NCBI GenBank assembly: GCA_000149225.2
Contig: CM000690.1
Coordinates: forward strand, 620,001-684,000
From: Lachancea kluyveri NRRL Y-12651
Lineage: Eukaryota > Ascomycota > Saccharomycetes > Saccharomycetales > Saccharomycetaceae
Length of the DNA: 64,000 bases
Direction: 5' to 3'
Within the stretch, counting starts at the first letter, position 1; each line of letters starts with the position of its first letter. Positions 29,530 through 39,519 of this stretch are shown piece after piece. The notes beneath the pieces are model-generated. The model was not told the origin of the DNA and searched no databases. It saw only the letters and a list, made by a program, of their open reading frames with translations. The position numbers were made by a program, and so were the translations under genes.

Positions 29530-31296
29530 TTAAACCAATGGAGTTGCACACCCATCACCTCTCTTATCACTTCCCGCAGAATATAGAACTCCACCGTCGG
29601 GCAACTTTCTCTTTCTGATAATTTGTCCTCTACCAAAGAGAGCTCTCTCCATACCACTAACAACTTGAACATCATGGCCCAATGAGCGTAACCCATCCAC
29701 CACTTGTAACGGCATGTCTTCTTCTACGCTCACCAAGGTAACAGGTGTGGAGACTGGTCCACCTGAGCCTAAACCTCGATCCAAATGTTTGAAATCAGGA
29801 TGTGGTGATAAACATATACGAGGGAAATCTAGTGACTGCTGTGGAGATGAACCAAATAACACTAAGTTAAAAAAATGTTGTAAATGACCAGTTGGCTGCA
29901 TAAAACCACCCATATTACCCATACTGTAGGCTAGTTCCCCAGTTAACGTATCAGTAATAAGGGCGGGGATAATAGTATGATATGGCCTTTTGTTCGACTC
30001 CAAAGAGTTTTTAGTGCCAGGGGTCAGGTTAAAATTCGCGCCTCTATTGTGTAGTGTAAAACCACCCATCTTTCTTGGAATGATACCGGAGCCAAAATTT
30101 GTATAGACGGAGTTTATGAACGAAGTGACATTTCCTTCTGGGTCGCTGACAGTGAAATACACAGTATCAGATTGATTGAAGTTTGCGTCAGGCACACCAT
30201 GTTTCATTGTTTTTGAGTCCAATACACCATGCATGTTGTAAAACTGAGCCCTTGATTTTAGATAGTTCTTAGATAGTAACAGTGGTAAAACCTTTGCATC
30301 TTGATATTCAGGATCTGAAACGTATTCATCAGAATCATAAAATGCAATCTTTAGGCATTCAATCAACAGATGTAAATATTCCACGCTGTTATGTTCTAGT
30401 TTGTGGACATCAATCGTACCTTCTTCGTGTAGTTCTCTGATAATCCCTAAAGCTATTAAAGCAACGATACCTTGACTATTAGGAGGAATTTCCCATAACC
30501 TGTGACCCAGGAACTCAATGCTAATAGGTTCGACAAAGGTCGTGGTATGTTTCAACAAATCTTCATGTGACAATAATCCTCCTCTGAGTTTAACTTCATC
30601 GACAATGGCATCTGCTACTTCTCCCGAGTAAAAACCCAATTTCCCTTGCTTCTCTAAAATGCTTTTAAAAACCTTGGCTAAGGGTTTATTAATGACGATC
30701 TCACCCTCTTTAGGTGGGTTTGTAGGTTCACCCGCAGGTGCAAAACACTCCAATAAATCTGAATTATGCTTGTTTTGCTTGAACAATTTAGACCAGCTCA
30801 TTTGAGTCAGGGATGCTGACACTTCACTAATCGGGTGCCCCAGTTCGCATAAATCAATGGCAGGTTGTAGAATCTGTTGCAACGTCACACGTCCTGAGCC
30901 ATATTTCTCTAATGCATCCATCCAGCCGGCAATAGCACCTGGAACAGTCACTGTATGAACTGATTCAAAAGGTAGCCTGGTAGGGAAAGGATCCACATCG
31001 AGCTCTTCTTTCAAAAAGTCAATATTTAGTTTTGAAGGCGATCTTCCAGTACCATTCACTCCATAAATCTTATTAATTTTGTTCTCGAATAACAGTAGGA
31101 AACAGTCACCTGCCACACCCGTTGAAGCTGGCTCTAGTATACAAAGGCATGCAGAAACTGCTATAGAAGCGTCGATTGAGTTACCTCCAAGTTCTAAAAT
31201 CTTGCAACCAGCTGAAGCAGCTAGGGGTTGAGTACAGGCAACAATACCTTTCGTAGAGTGAACCACTGACCTTCTGCTCGAATCAAACGACATCAT
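29530..31296 (-). CDS. Gamma-glutamyltransferase-family protein, cytosolic type (YwrD-like)
   Basis: The 588-residue protein follows the gamma-glutamyltransferase / Ntn-hydrolase precursor layout. Early motifs are GGNSIDASIAVSACLCILEP (about 38-57) and STGVAGDCF. The processing nucleophile is Thr378 in NQSDTVYFTVSDPEGN, and the small-subunit motif is MGNMGGFMQPTGH near 471. There is no signal peptide or membrane anchor, unlike vacuolar Ecm38 of S. cerevisiae, so it resembles the cytosolic bacterial YwrD branch also found in fungi. Expected activity is hydrolysis or transfer of gamma-glutamyl groups, possibly from glutathione conjugates, but the substrate is unknown. The first two residues are both Met, so the start is within one codon. 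Neither this gene nor the NmrA-like gene is found between AIP5 and HAP1 in S. cerevisiae. Confidence 0.87.
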   Translation of the reverse strand: MMSFDSSRRSVVHSTKGIVACTQPLAASAGCKILELGGNSIDASIAVSACLCILEPASTGVAGDCFLLLFENKINKIYGVNGTGRSPSKLNIDFLKEELDVDPFPTRLPFESVHTVTVPGAIAGWMDALEKYGSGRVTLQQILQPAIDLCELGHPISEVSASLTQMSWSKLFKQNKHNSDLLECFAPAGEPTNPPKEGEIVINKPLAKVFKSILEKQGKLGFYSGEVADAIVDEVKLRGGLLSHEDLLKHTTTFVEPISIEFLGHRLWEIPPNSQGIVALIALGIIRELHEEGTIDVHKLEHNSVEYLHLLIECLKIAFYDSDEYVSDPEYQDAKVLPLLLSKNYLKSRAQFYNMHGVLDSKTMKHGVPDANFNQSDTVYFTVSDPEGNVTSFINSVYTNFGSGIIPRKMGGFTLHNRGANFNLTPGTKNSLESNKRPYHTIIPALITDTLTGELAYSMGNMGGFMQPTGHLQHFFNLVLFGSSPQQSLDFPRICLSPHPDFKHLDRGLGSGGPVSTPVTLVSVEEDMPLQVVDGLRSLGHDVQVVSGMERALFGRGQIIRKRKLPDGGVLYSAGSDKRGDGCATPLV

Positions 31297-31825
31297 TTCT
31301 GGAATAGATTTCGAAAGACCTTTTAATAAATCGAGAGCACAGAAAAAATAGCAGGCAGTGAATTGGCTTATTTGTAGATATTCAGTTTCGCCAATTATTC
31401 AAATCAAGAATATGCTCTGAACGTTGATTTCAAATTTATATCAATTTGATGAGTATAGCAAGCTATGCAAAGAGGATAATTTCTATAAACTACAGAGGAA
31501 AACACATGTGTGCTACACCACTGTCTTTATGAGATTTTCAGCACTAGAACGAATGTTGCTGCCATTATTTTTGTGAGTCTGCAACAAATTTCCAGGTTGG
31601 GTAAAAAGACAGTGGCCGGAAAAATGGACTATACCATGCAAGTAAAAGTGGTTAATATGCTTCCTACTAGAAAAGCACCCGAATCACATACACTTTTTCA
31701 GTTGTAGCAGTTCAGCTAATAAAGGTGTCTTTTTTCTTAAAAAAAAAAAGATAAAACTACTCAAGTCAGTGATATCAGGTACCTAACAACTGAGTTGCTT
31801 TGTCCGAAGAAACTGTAAAAAGACA
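31297..31825. other. Intergenic: GGT-like promoter and 3' flank of tRNA-Asp
   Basis: The promoter of the GGT-like gene and an A-rich tract (31739-31749) precede the tRNA. A minus-strand T5 just left of 31826 should stop Pol III. A 65-codon ORF (31510-31707) has no support. Confidence 0.45.
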
Positions 31826-31897
31826 CTCCGCGACGGGGAATTGAACCCCGGTCTACCGCGCGACAAGCGGTAATTCTAGCCACTAAACTATCACGGA
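31826..31897 (-). tRNA. tRNA-Asp (GUC)
   Basis: The 72-nt minus-strand gene has acceptor TCCGTGA/TCGCGGA with discriminator G, A box TAGTTTAGTGG, anticodon GTC in CTTGTCGCG and B box GGTTCAATTCC. The body and arms match S. cerevisiae tRNA-Asp with several differences in the D arm and anticodon stem. It has no intron. Old repeat sequence lies just upstream of its 5' end. Confidence 0.95.
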
Positions 31898-32010
31898 CTG
31901 TTAAATTGGATATGTATTGTTGTGAAATAACTTAACTATATGACATAGCCGTTTACCCGGAATTCACGATCAACCGAATAACGCCAGGAACACCACCATA
32001 TTAAGATATT

Positions 32011-32280
32011 AGCACGTTAATGGTCTGATAAAACAACTGATGGAGTGGTCTCTAGAGACCACTCCATTTTCTGAGAGTATCCAGAACCAGAGGATCAGTT
32101 AGCTGACGACTGGAAGCTGAGCTGATCTAGGAAAGTATAAATAGGGCTTAGAGATCCATTGTAGAAGGATCTCAACTACAGATAAAAAGAAGCGAGTCAA
32201 ATAAAACTAGTTAGTAATCAATAAGCCCGGTCTAACGCATAAGCTGCTAACCGTCTGTTAACCTAGAAGTTTACATTACA
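32011..32280. repeat. Diverged direct repeat, copy A (probable old solo LTR or similar)
   Basis: This unit aligns by eye with 32378-32609. Shared blocks in order are AGCxxxxTAATGGxCTGATA, AGTGG..CTAGAGAC..ACT and, at the end, AAxTTTACAxxACA. It contains a TATAAATA at about 32138 and a 28-nt perfect palindrome. It lies just upstream of tRNA-Asp, where Ty elements accumulate, so an old LTR family is the best guess. It does not match the Ty1-type LTR here nor the Ty3 and Ty4 LTRs as I remember them. Confidence 0.5.
32040..32067. repeat. 28-nt perfect palindrome
   Basis: Centred on CTCTAGAG, with arms ATGGAGTGGTC and GACCACTCCAT, symmetrical at all 28 positions. A weakened version (AGTGGTTGCTAGAGACAACT) lies at the matching place in repeat copy B. 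Confidence 0.9.
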
Positions 32281-32377
32281 TATGTCTTCGTGGAAATACT
32301 GGCTCACATCACATAACCATATACTTAAAGTTGATAGAAGAGCCGAATGAAGTAAGGGCCGTCCTGTAAAGGATGGT

Positions 32378-32609
32378 AGCATAATAATGGCCTGATAGAG
32401 CAAGTAAAAAGTGGTTGCTAGAGACAACTACAGCATCTGTTGGTAACCAAGTAAGAATACTATAGACAGTGTAGAGAACCATCAAAAAGCGACCACTATT
32501 ATAGAGAGAATCAAGTGTCGTAAGAATTAGTTAAGAAGTGTCAGTCTAGGCAATGAAAACTCAAGGCACAAATTGTTAGTCGTTGGTTGAGTTGAAAATT
32601 TACACCACA
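32378..32609. repeat. Diverged direct repeat, copy B
   Basis: Partner of 32011-32280, offset by about 367 bp in the same orientation. The opening 70 bases and closing 15 bases match best and the middle is much diverged. The mutual divergence suggests considerable age. Confidence 0.5.
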
Positions 32610-33245
32610 AATCCTGTAATCCAAAACCAGTGCTTTCATACTACGGAACAGTACTACGGTTACTATTCTTTTTCAACTGGTGAATTTCACATTGCTCAGT
32701 TCTTTCCTGAATTCTGAGCTGACGTCCGCATATTATAGCTCAATTGCTTCATGTCATTATTGTAGCTTTAAGTTTTTGATCAGCAAGCATCGATTAAGTC
32801 AGGCAATGGCTTTTTTACATGCTATAGTATACTCTTCTAGTTCTCTACAGTTTTTTTTTTTTTTTTTTTGATGGAATCTCGTCGCTTCGTTTGCACTTTT
32901 CAAGACAATACTAGCCTTCAGCTATTAGACAACTTCTCTGAGCATCCTTGTTGTTTTTTGACGGAGCACCTTGTGAAATTTTTAGTTAATTACTGTTAAC
33001 GCCGTAATACTTTCACAGCAATTTTAACCCCTACTATTCGTTTACCTAAATACTTTTACCAGCTTTACACTTGAACCAAGATTTATAGTAGTGCTAAAAA
33101 TGAACAGTTTATAAAACGGTCAGATTTCAAAGCCGTGGTTATTCCCAGTTTACTAATTATATTTATTCCTTATTAGGATGTCCGTATAAAAGTGCCTAGA
33201 AACTTCATCCATTGATACCTTAAATATAGTTACAAATCCATTTAA
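32610..33245. other. Intergenic: 3' flank of HAP1
   Basis: AT-rich sequence with a T-run of about 18 at 32850-32868. No gene or recognisable repeat was found. Confidence 0.45.
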
Positions 33246-36200
33246 TCAATCCCAAAGCGGAAAGTCATTATCATTTCCTGTAGAAAGTTCCGGTAACCCA
33301 TCAATCCCAGTATTATCAATAGGCAGAAAGTCAGCGTTGATGTCTATACTACCAGTGTTACCTTGTGTGCCATAATTGTCAAAGCCTACAGCTTCCACGA
33401 TGGAAGAAGGATTGATCATGAGCCCGTTCAAGTTTGAATTCTGCATCAAGAAATCCTCAAAATCTGGAGTATAGTTCACAGAAGAAGAAGCCTCAGAGAT
33501 TGCGGCTGGTGAATGAAAGTTTAGAGCAGACGATTGTTGTATAGCAATGTTATTGCTTGTACTGACAGGGCTAAAGGGGCCCGTAACTTTCTCTAATGGT
33601 GGTAAGGATTCATTCACTAGGCTTTGGGGAATAGGGGTAGCGGAAGGTGATGAAACCGATTGCAACGACGGAAATGGAGACCAACTGTTACGGCTTTCTG
33701 ACTTGACGTTCGCCTCTATTGGCGGTTCCATTTCACTATTTACTGCACTCAGTTTACGTCTCTTAGAATCAGACTCCCTAACATCAGAGGTTCTTCGTAT
33801 ATCGCTGCTGGTGTATGTGATCGGCTGATACGCTCTTATTGGAGGTAGCTGCTGTGGGCTCAGCGTGTTTTGGTTGGACAAGGCTGACAAGTACGAACCG
33901 CCGGCAACTTTTGATGGTAAGAATCCAATAGCATCCTGATACACCGGGCACCTTCTTAATTGATCACCACTTGCAGATAAGACTAGGGAGGGAACATTTC
34001 TGAAAAAACCGGTCATATTGGAAATATTTGGGCGTTGAATCTTGGGTAATCCTTTATGAACTTTGGCCAAATGTTTCCCACTGAGTTTATGGGAAGGCTT
34101 TTTCAGTAAAGTTATGAAAAAACCAGTAGATTTGGTCATCCGTGTAGCATATTTGTATTTGTCAGAGATCTGTTTTGTTAGCTTGTGAAACAAAACCATA
34201 CGCGCTATCAAAATATCGGCCAGTTCTTCACCAACATCCAGACTAATATCTCGAGATATGTCCTCATTCAATTCTGCAGAACTTTCCCGTTTGGATTTGG
34301 AGTTATCTGCTTCATTCTCATCCTCGCTGCTGCTGCTTATGTTGTTATTATTACTGCTAATAATTGGGCTTTCGCTCATACCGGTCAACGGACCACACTT
34401 TGCACGCAGAATTAGACAGACCATGAATTGTAAAGCACGATGGCTAACATCTAAGCACACGGGTGTCAAGAGCAATTCCATGTAATTGAAAATTGAAGCG
34501 TTGCCGGCACTAGTAGTCCTTGTATTATTGAAAAACAAAATGCAATTCCTGTATCCATCCATCGCAAAATTTAAGGCTTCCTGTGCGTAATTTTTGGCCA
34601 CAGCTCTTGTGCCAGAATCTTCGCTGCCCTTTGGCTCATAGTGTGTGAACAAAATATAATTTAACAAGTACAACAACATTCGTAGTGTAATGTGTTTCGA
34701 AAAGAATAAAGCTCTGGTGGTCATTTCGTGCGGTAGATTCAACTTTTTATCCTTGTCATTTTCAACGGGTGGTGGTGATAGTATTTGGTCCAGCGTCAGC
34801 AAGGTGTAAACTTCATCACTAGATTGATCTAGAGTGCCCTCGGTGGTAAACAATAAGCCTTTGTTAACCAATTTATTTAGTACTTCGTTGATGTTACCCT
34901 CACCGTAACATAGTTCCTTCAATATTTCGATCAAAGAATCCAACTCAAACTTCCTAACCGTCTTGGCCATAGACACGTTCAGAATATGGTTTAACACAGA
35001 AATCACACATAGATCAATTTGAAAAAATAGGGTGAAATTTTTGACTATAATCAGTTCTTTGATATCGCGAACATAGTCAATTTTGGAGGCACATGGCAAT
35101 TTTGTATCACTGAAGTCATTCAAATTCCGTAATAAACGTGGTGTCCCTAACGAGAGAGATTGTTGTACGTCTAGAGATACAATGAAATACCATGTCTTTC
35201 TCCAGGTATGCTTTAATCTTTCGGTATTGGCCATTGCTTCTTTATTCAGCTTACCATTGGAGGTAACGCTATTCAGCTGTGGGAAATTATCAGGATCTCT
35301 GTGTAATCCACAGCTAAAAGCCATCTGTACGATGCTCGACAACAGTACTTGATGCGTTTCATTATCTTGACCCGTAGAAGTAAAACTGTTTGGTTGAGCA
35401 TCGTTGGAGCTATCAGGACAACACATTAAGTACATTTTGTAAAAAATAGCAAACTGCACTGTGGTTAAGTTGACATTACTGTTAGAAAAACTGCTAATTT
35501 CATCAAATTTTATCATGTACTTGCGAACCAAATCAACAGCTTCAGATGGTGTCTCATAGTTCAACAGTAGTGACTCCTCCTTGGCCTGTGTCACTGTAGA
35601 TGTGGTGACATGTGGAACAAAGAATGTTGCACATTGGGTACCCAAATCAATGCTACAAGCGTTAGTCGGAAGAGATAACCATGTTATCCTCAAAATAACC
35701 ATAAGAATACCCAAGGTACAACAATCTGAAGGCTTGGTCAACTTTAAAGTGATGGAATCATCTTTGGTTTGGATTATCTGGTTTACTTGACTTTTAAAGC
35801 TTTGTTCATCTAAAATCGGAATCACTGGGTAAATAAATTTAAAAAATTTATCCAGAAGTAACGCAACGATACGCTTAGGTGGTAAGAGCTGACAAAGTCT
35901 AGCAATGGCTTGATCCTGTGAGGCGAAATTCGACCCAGAATTATTATGGCCCCCAGAAGAAGAACGCGGTGGTTGAGGTGGAGGTGGTGTAGTATCTTGG
36001 AATACTGGGCACTTAGAAGTGAGATTCTGAAATGATGGTAAAGGAGTAGTTTGATGAATAGAAGGGCGACTTCCATTGGAAGACAACACCGGGGAGGAGT
36101 GCTTTACCGGACATTTAGCTTCTGTCACTCCGGCGTGGTTTACAGGACACTTTGATTCAGCTACTGCAGTATGAATAACGGGGCACCTTGACTCTGGTGT

Positions 36201-36980
36201 TGTAGAATGGCTGACAGGGTATCTTGCCTCTTGTGCTGTAGAATGGCTGACAGGGTATCTTGCCTCTTGTGCTGTAGAATGGCCGACAGGACACTTAGCT
36301 TCTTCTGCTTTTTCATTACATGACGGATATTCAACTTCTCTCATTGCCGCATGATCTACGGGACATCTGCCTACCCTTTTAGTGTCCAAAGTCGCGTGTG
36401 ATACAGGGCACCTAGACGCGGTAGGTTGGTGAGTAACAGGACAGTGACCAGCTGTAACAGAGCCGGGACGGCCTTTCTTTTTCTGAGTGTACCATTCAGT
36501 CAACTTTTCTCTAACCATAAAGATGTGGCCCCAAAGTAGTTTCAGATAGGGGTCGCCTTTCATGATAGCTAACCAATGGGTAGCACCCAAATGTACGGTA
36601 CCGTTATTTTTCAAATGTAGCATATCGAACTGCCTGGTTAGGTCCAGCTCATCGTTATCATATTTGTTCTGTTGGAGTAGCTTAGGCTCTTCTGGAATAT
36701 TGCTTTCGGGAGTGTTGTTGCTAGTTGAGTGCACCTTTGACAAAGTTTCCTCCAAAGACTTAACTCTTTCCCTCAGCTGCTTCAACTCTGACTCTTTTGA
36801 CAGTTCTTTTTCAGCTTCCTCAGCCCATGTTTGTTCCATGTAGTGGCACAGATGTGCGACGCCGGTTTTGCTACACTGCTGGCAATGCGGTCTAGTCTTA
36901 TCACATTTAACCTTACGTTTACGGCAAATCGTACAACTTAACGGAACTCTATTTCTCTTTCTCTTCACCTGCGACGACAT
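33246..36980 (-). CDS. HAP1: Hap1-type heme-responsive Zn2Cys6 transcription factor
   Basis: The 1244-residue protein (S. cerevisiae Hap1 about 1500) has a Zn2Cys6 cluster at Cys16/19/26/33/36/45, in a segment (KRKRNRVPLSCTICRKRK) nearly identical to Hap1. A coiled-coil dimerisation helix follows at about 55-83. An array of heme motifs at about 185-335 contains eight Cys-Pro-Val cores and two Tyr-Pro-Val variants. The fungal regulatory middle domain (about 380-900) follows, then a lone RRCPVYQ motif corresponding to Hap1 HRM7, and an acidic C-terminus (DFLMQNSNLNGLMINPSS) matching the Hap1 activation region. Hap1 senses heme, hence oxygen, and activates respiratory and sterol genes. Orientation relative to NDL1, MCP2 and SYM1 matches S. 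cerevisiae chromosome XII. The opening serine-rich leader of S. cerevisiae Hap1 is absent. No frame problem was seen. Confidence 0.95.
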   Translation of the reverse strand: MSSQVKRKRNRVPLSCTICRKRKVKCDKTRPHCQQCSKTGVAHLCHYMEQTWAEEAEKELSKESELKQLRERVKSLEETLSKVHSTSNNTPESNIPEEPKLLQQNKYDNDELDLTRQFDMLHLKNNGTVHLGATHWLAIMKGDPYLKLLWGHIFMVREKLTEWYTQKKKGRPGSVTAGHCPVTHQPTASRCPVSHATLDTKRVGRCPVDHAAMREVEYPSCNEKAEEAKCPVGHSTAQEARYPVSHSTAQEARYPVSHSTTPESRCPVIHTAVAESKCPVNHAGVTEAKCPVKHSSPVLSSNGSRPSIHQTTPLPSFQNLTSKCPVFQDTTPPPPQPPRSSSGGHNNSGSNFASQDQAIARLCQLLPPKRIVALLLDKFFKFIYPVIPILDEQSFKSQVNQIIQTKDDSITLKLTKPSDCCTLGILMVILRITWLSLPTNACSIDLGTQCATFFVPHVTTSTVTQAKEESLLLNYETPSEAVDLVRKYMIKFDEISSFSNSNVNLTTVQFAIFYKMYLMCCPDSSNDAQPNSFTSTGQDNETHQVLLSSIVQMAFSCGLHRDPDNFPQLNSVTSNGKLNKEAMANTERLKHTWRKTWYFIVSLDVQQSLSLGTPRLLRNLNDFSDTKLPCASKIDYVRDIKELIIVKNFTLFFQIDLCVISVLNHILNVSMAKTVRKFELDSLIEILKELCYGEGNINEVLNKLVNKGLLFTTEGTLDQSSDEVYTLLTLDQILSPPPVENDKDKKLNLPHEMTTRALFFSKHITLRMLLYLLNYILFTHYEPKGSEDSGTRAVAKNYAQEALNFAMDGYRNCILFFNNTRTTSAGNASIFNYMELLLTPVCLDVSHRALQFMVCLILRAKCGPLTGMSESPIISSNNNNISSSSEDENEADNSKSKRESSAELNEDISRDISLDVGEELADILIARMVLFHKLTKQISDKYKYATRMTKSTGFFITLLKKPSHKLSGKHLAKVHKGLPKIQRPNISNMTGFFRNVPSLVLSASGDQLRRCPVYQDAIGFLPSKVAGGSYLSALSNQNTLSPQQLPPIRAYQPITYTSSDIRRTSDVRESDSKRRKLSAVNSEMEPPIEANVKSESRNSWSPFPSLQSVSSPSATPIPQSLVNESLPPLEKVTGPFSPVSTSNNIAIQQSSALNFHSPAAISEASSSVNYTPDFEDFLMQNSNLNGLMINPSSIVEAVGFDNYGTQGNTGSIDINADFLPIDNTGIDGLPELSTGNDNDFPLWD
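36202..36273 (-). repeat. Tandem 36-bp repeat encoding HAP1 heme-motif units
   Basis: Two identical 36-bp units, 36202-36237 and 36238-36273, each encode 12 residues of the form HSTAQEARYPVS. Flanking units are partly similar. The two identical units are exactly those in which the heme-ligand cysteine is replaced by tyrosine. Confidence 0.9.
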
Positions 36981-38932
36981 CGTTTCTGCGTGTATAGTTC
37001 TTCCTGTTTGCTGTTTGCAAGTGAACAGAGGTTAAAAGTAGCTAATATCCTTAAAATGCGATTAAATACCTTTACGCCACCACTCTAGTAGACTTATTAG
37101 CGGAAGGATCCAACGGTTTCTTGGTCCTTTGCGGGTGTCGTTAAAGATCGTCGGTTGGCCTCGTTTAACTGGGTGCAAGATCAGATCACGAGATGAGGAA
37201 TATTATAACTTTTGACGAAAATATACATAACACAACAAAAAGACCTATTTAACGGCTCGAACCCCCCCTTCCTTTATCAGTACAGCCTTATGGCCTCGTC
37301 AGTCAATTGGTAACCTTGAGATTACAATTACTTTGAATTTCAACTGAAGAAAAGTATTACCTAGCACTTACTGCAGCATTTTTTATGCACGGCTGTCAAC
37401 GATACTTCGGTCTCGCCACATCTTTGAACCACATTCTGTATATTATTTGTTCTGTGTAGAATACGAAAACCCTTCGGCAGCTTTATCTACCGATGAGCTT
37501 ACAAAATGGTCGACAGTACCACTGCCGAGGCTGTCTTTTAACATTTAATCACGTGACTCTATGTACTTTAAACGAATGTACTAAGGTGAAACAATTCCAT
37601 TATCAACCACGAAAGTTAATGCAATCCAATTCGAATGATATGTGTGTAATTACAAAAGGGTCGGCACCATAAAAGTATTTGCTATTTAATTTTTTAAACA
37701 ATTGTCAAGGATGCACAAGTCCAGTAATACTTTTTGGATGCTGATGTAGTTGTTCTACTCGATTACATCGAGTATTTGCATGCCACTTTGTCGAAATATT
37801 CTAGCAAACCACAGATTGCTTTTCCTCGTATTACCGATTCTACAACTGATGAGAGCATGCTACGCTACACATGCATATGCCTGTAATTGACCGTTCATAT
37901 TTGGGTGTCAAAAACTTTAGGTTATAATTCTACCTTAGATGTAGGGGTTACCAGTGACACTAGTATCGAAAATTCTCTGGAATGAGAATTTATAGATGTC
38001 ATCTAAGCCAAAGAGTCAACAGGTACCAGAATAACTGTGAGCAGTTGTATTGCATTGCTAGAGCAGATAAACCTCTTCAGAGTCAAACAAACGAGTCAAC
38101 TGTCTGTATTTGGAACTAGCTTGCGGGTATTTTGGTACATATTCATTACCTCTGAGCTTTTGTCTACCACCAGCGTTATAATTAGGGTTATCTTTCGGTC
38201 TCTTCCAAGGGATGTTTCGCTATCCCGAAAACATCTACCAATGTATTCTTTCAACCACATCCAAATGGGTGACAGTGGTGCAGTTGGCACTGAAGTTTCT
38301 GATAGTCACACCGTTTTCAATTGTATTCCATCCTAAATGCCTGGGGTTCAACTTAAGTACTTGAATAGCAGTGAACCGAATCATACATCTGATTCGCCGG
38401 TTGGTAGCTATAAGCCACGTATGCATGAGTAACACAAATTTGGCCAAAACGTTTCTGAATCAGTTTGTCAAAATAATCAGGTTTTAAAGAGCACACGTTA
38501 ATTGGATCTGGTGGATTAATCGATTCGGGTGTAGGTTGGGTCAACCAGTTAAAATTGATGGACTAGATGGTGCTGCAAGTGTATATACAACTCGTGACAG
38601 GGGAAGAACGGCTACTTTATTTAAAATTGTCGGTTTATCGATCATGGACAACAGTGTTGCGAAGAAATTGTTGAGCGTGGTCAATCGGTGTATATAAAAT
38701 ACATATGTTACGCGAATAGGTATTAATGAACAACTCAACTCTCTAAACCTGCTCATCATGTTCTTGAGTGTTTTTAGCATGGTAGCCTTAAGTAGTATAG
38801 CTTATTGCCATTTACATCGCTTTGTTCGAGTTTCTGTTCGAATCCTACGCTTGTCAACATGATTGTAAAAAAAAAACTTTGTGGAAGATTCGAGTTATCT
38901 AACTTGAGATTCAACACTCCAAAAGATGCCCA
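36981..38932. other. Divergent intergenic region of about 1.95 kb, HAP1 and NDL1
   Basis: This holds the HAP1 promoter and, at the right, the NDL1 promoter. An ATCACGTG box (37548-37555) could bind Cbf1. Several short ORFs (for example 38037-38336) have no recognisable content. No tRNA or LTR was recognised. Confidence 0.45.
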
Positions 38933-39460
38933 ATGTCTGAACAGGCCATAGAGTTGTCGCAAGCCTTGGAAGTTATTTCAACACTTGAGCAACAATTAGA
39001 AGCCCTAGAGACAACAAGCAGAGAATACGAAAATGAGCTAGAAGCGGTAATTGAGAAACTGAAGCAAGAGTTACTTGGCAAAAATGACGAAATACAAAAG
39101 TTGAAGGATCAAGTGACACACCCTCCCCGTGAAGACCAGGTAACTTCTTTAGAGATACTAGTAGACGAACTAGAAATCGAAAACAATTCTCTCAAAGCCC
39201 AAGTGAGTGCACTCCAGCAGGATAATGATAGATCGTTGGAACAAAACGTTATGTTAAAGCATGAAATTAACGACCTACGGGAGGCCCTTCAACGCATACC
39301 GAAAGATGATAAAATAGAAAAGGACTTACATCATTCAAGCAGTATGCGCGTTACTACTAAAGGTCCAACGCTGAGAGTAACGTCTATGACAAAACAAAAT
39401 GGGGACAAAAAGACACATCTGAGTAGTGCCACTGTAATGGCAACGACGGCCAAACGATAA
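38933..39460 (+). CDS. NDL1: Ndl1-type NudE-like coiled-coil protein of the dynein pathway
   Basis: The 175-residue protein is close in size to S. cerevisiae Ndl1 (189). Residues about 8-125 form one long coiled coil with repeated heptads (EVISTLEQQLEALETTSREY, EILVDELEIENNSLKAQVSA), followed by a basic Thr/Ser-rich tail. NudE family proteins bind Pac1/LIS1 and target dynein to microtubule plus ends for spindle positioning. Sequence alone would only say coiled coil; the name rests on length and on place, since NDL1 lies between HAP1 and MCP2 in S. cerevisiae with the same relative orientation. It ends 59 bp from the convergent MCP2. Confidence 0.82.
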   Translation: MSEQAIELSQALEVISTLEQQLEALETTSREYENELEAVIEKLKQELLGKNDEIQKLKDQVTHPPREDQVTSLEILVDELEIENNSLKAQVSALQQDNDRSLEQNVMLKHEINDLREALQRIPKDDKIEKDLHHSSSMRVTTKGPTLRVTSMTKQNGDKKTHLSSATVMATTAKR

Positions 39461-39519
39461 AGGCATACTAAAGAACGAAGAAAAAGAACCAAGAATATTA
39501 TGTATTTTAAATGACTTAT

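Noticed and set aside
37548-37555. CDEI-like ATCACGTG as a sign of a centromere
   Set aside because: No 80-90 bp AT-rich CDEII or TTCCGAA-type CDEIII follows. A Cbf1 site is enough to explain it.
38500-38690. Open frame of about 60 codons without a start, possible gene relic
   Set aside because: Too short, with no family resemblance; chance is enough.
38836-38845. B-box-like GTTCGAATCC suggesting another tRNA
   Set aside because: No acceptor pairing, A box or cloverleaf could be built around it.
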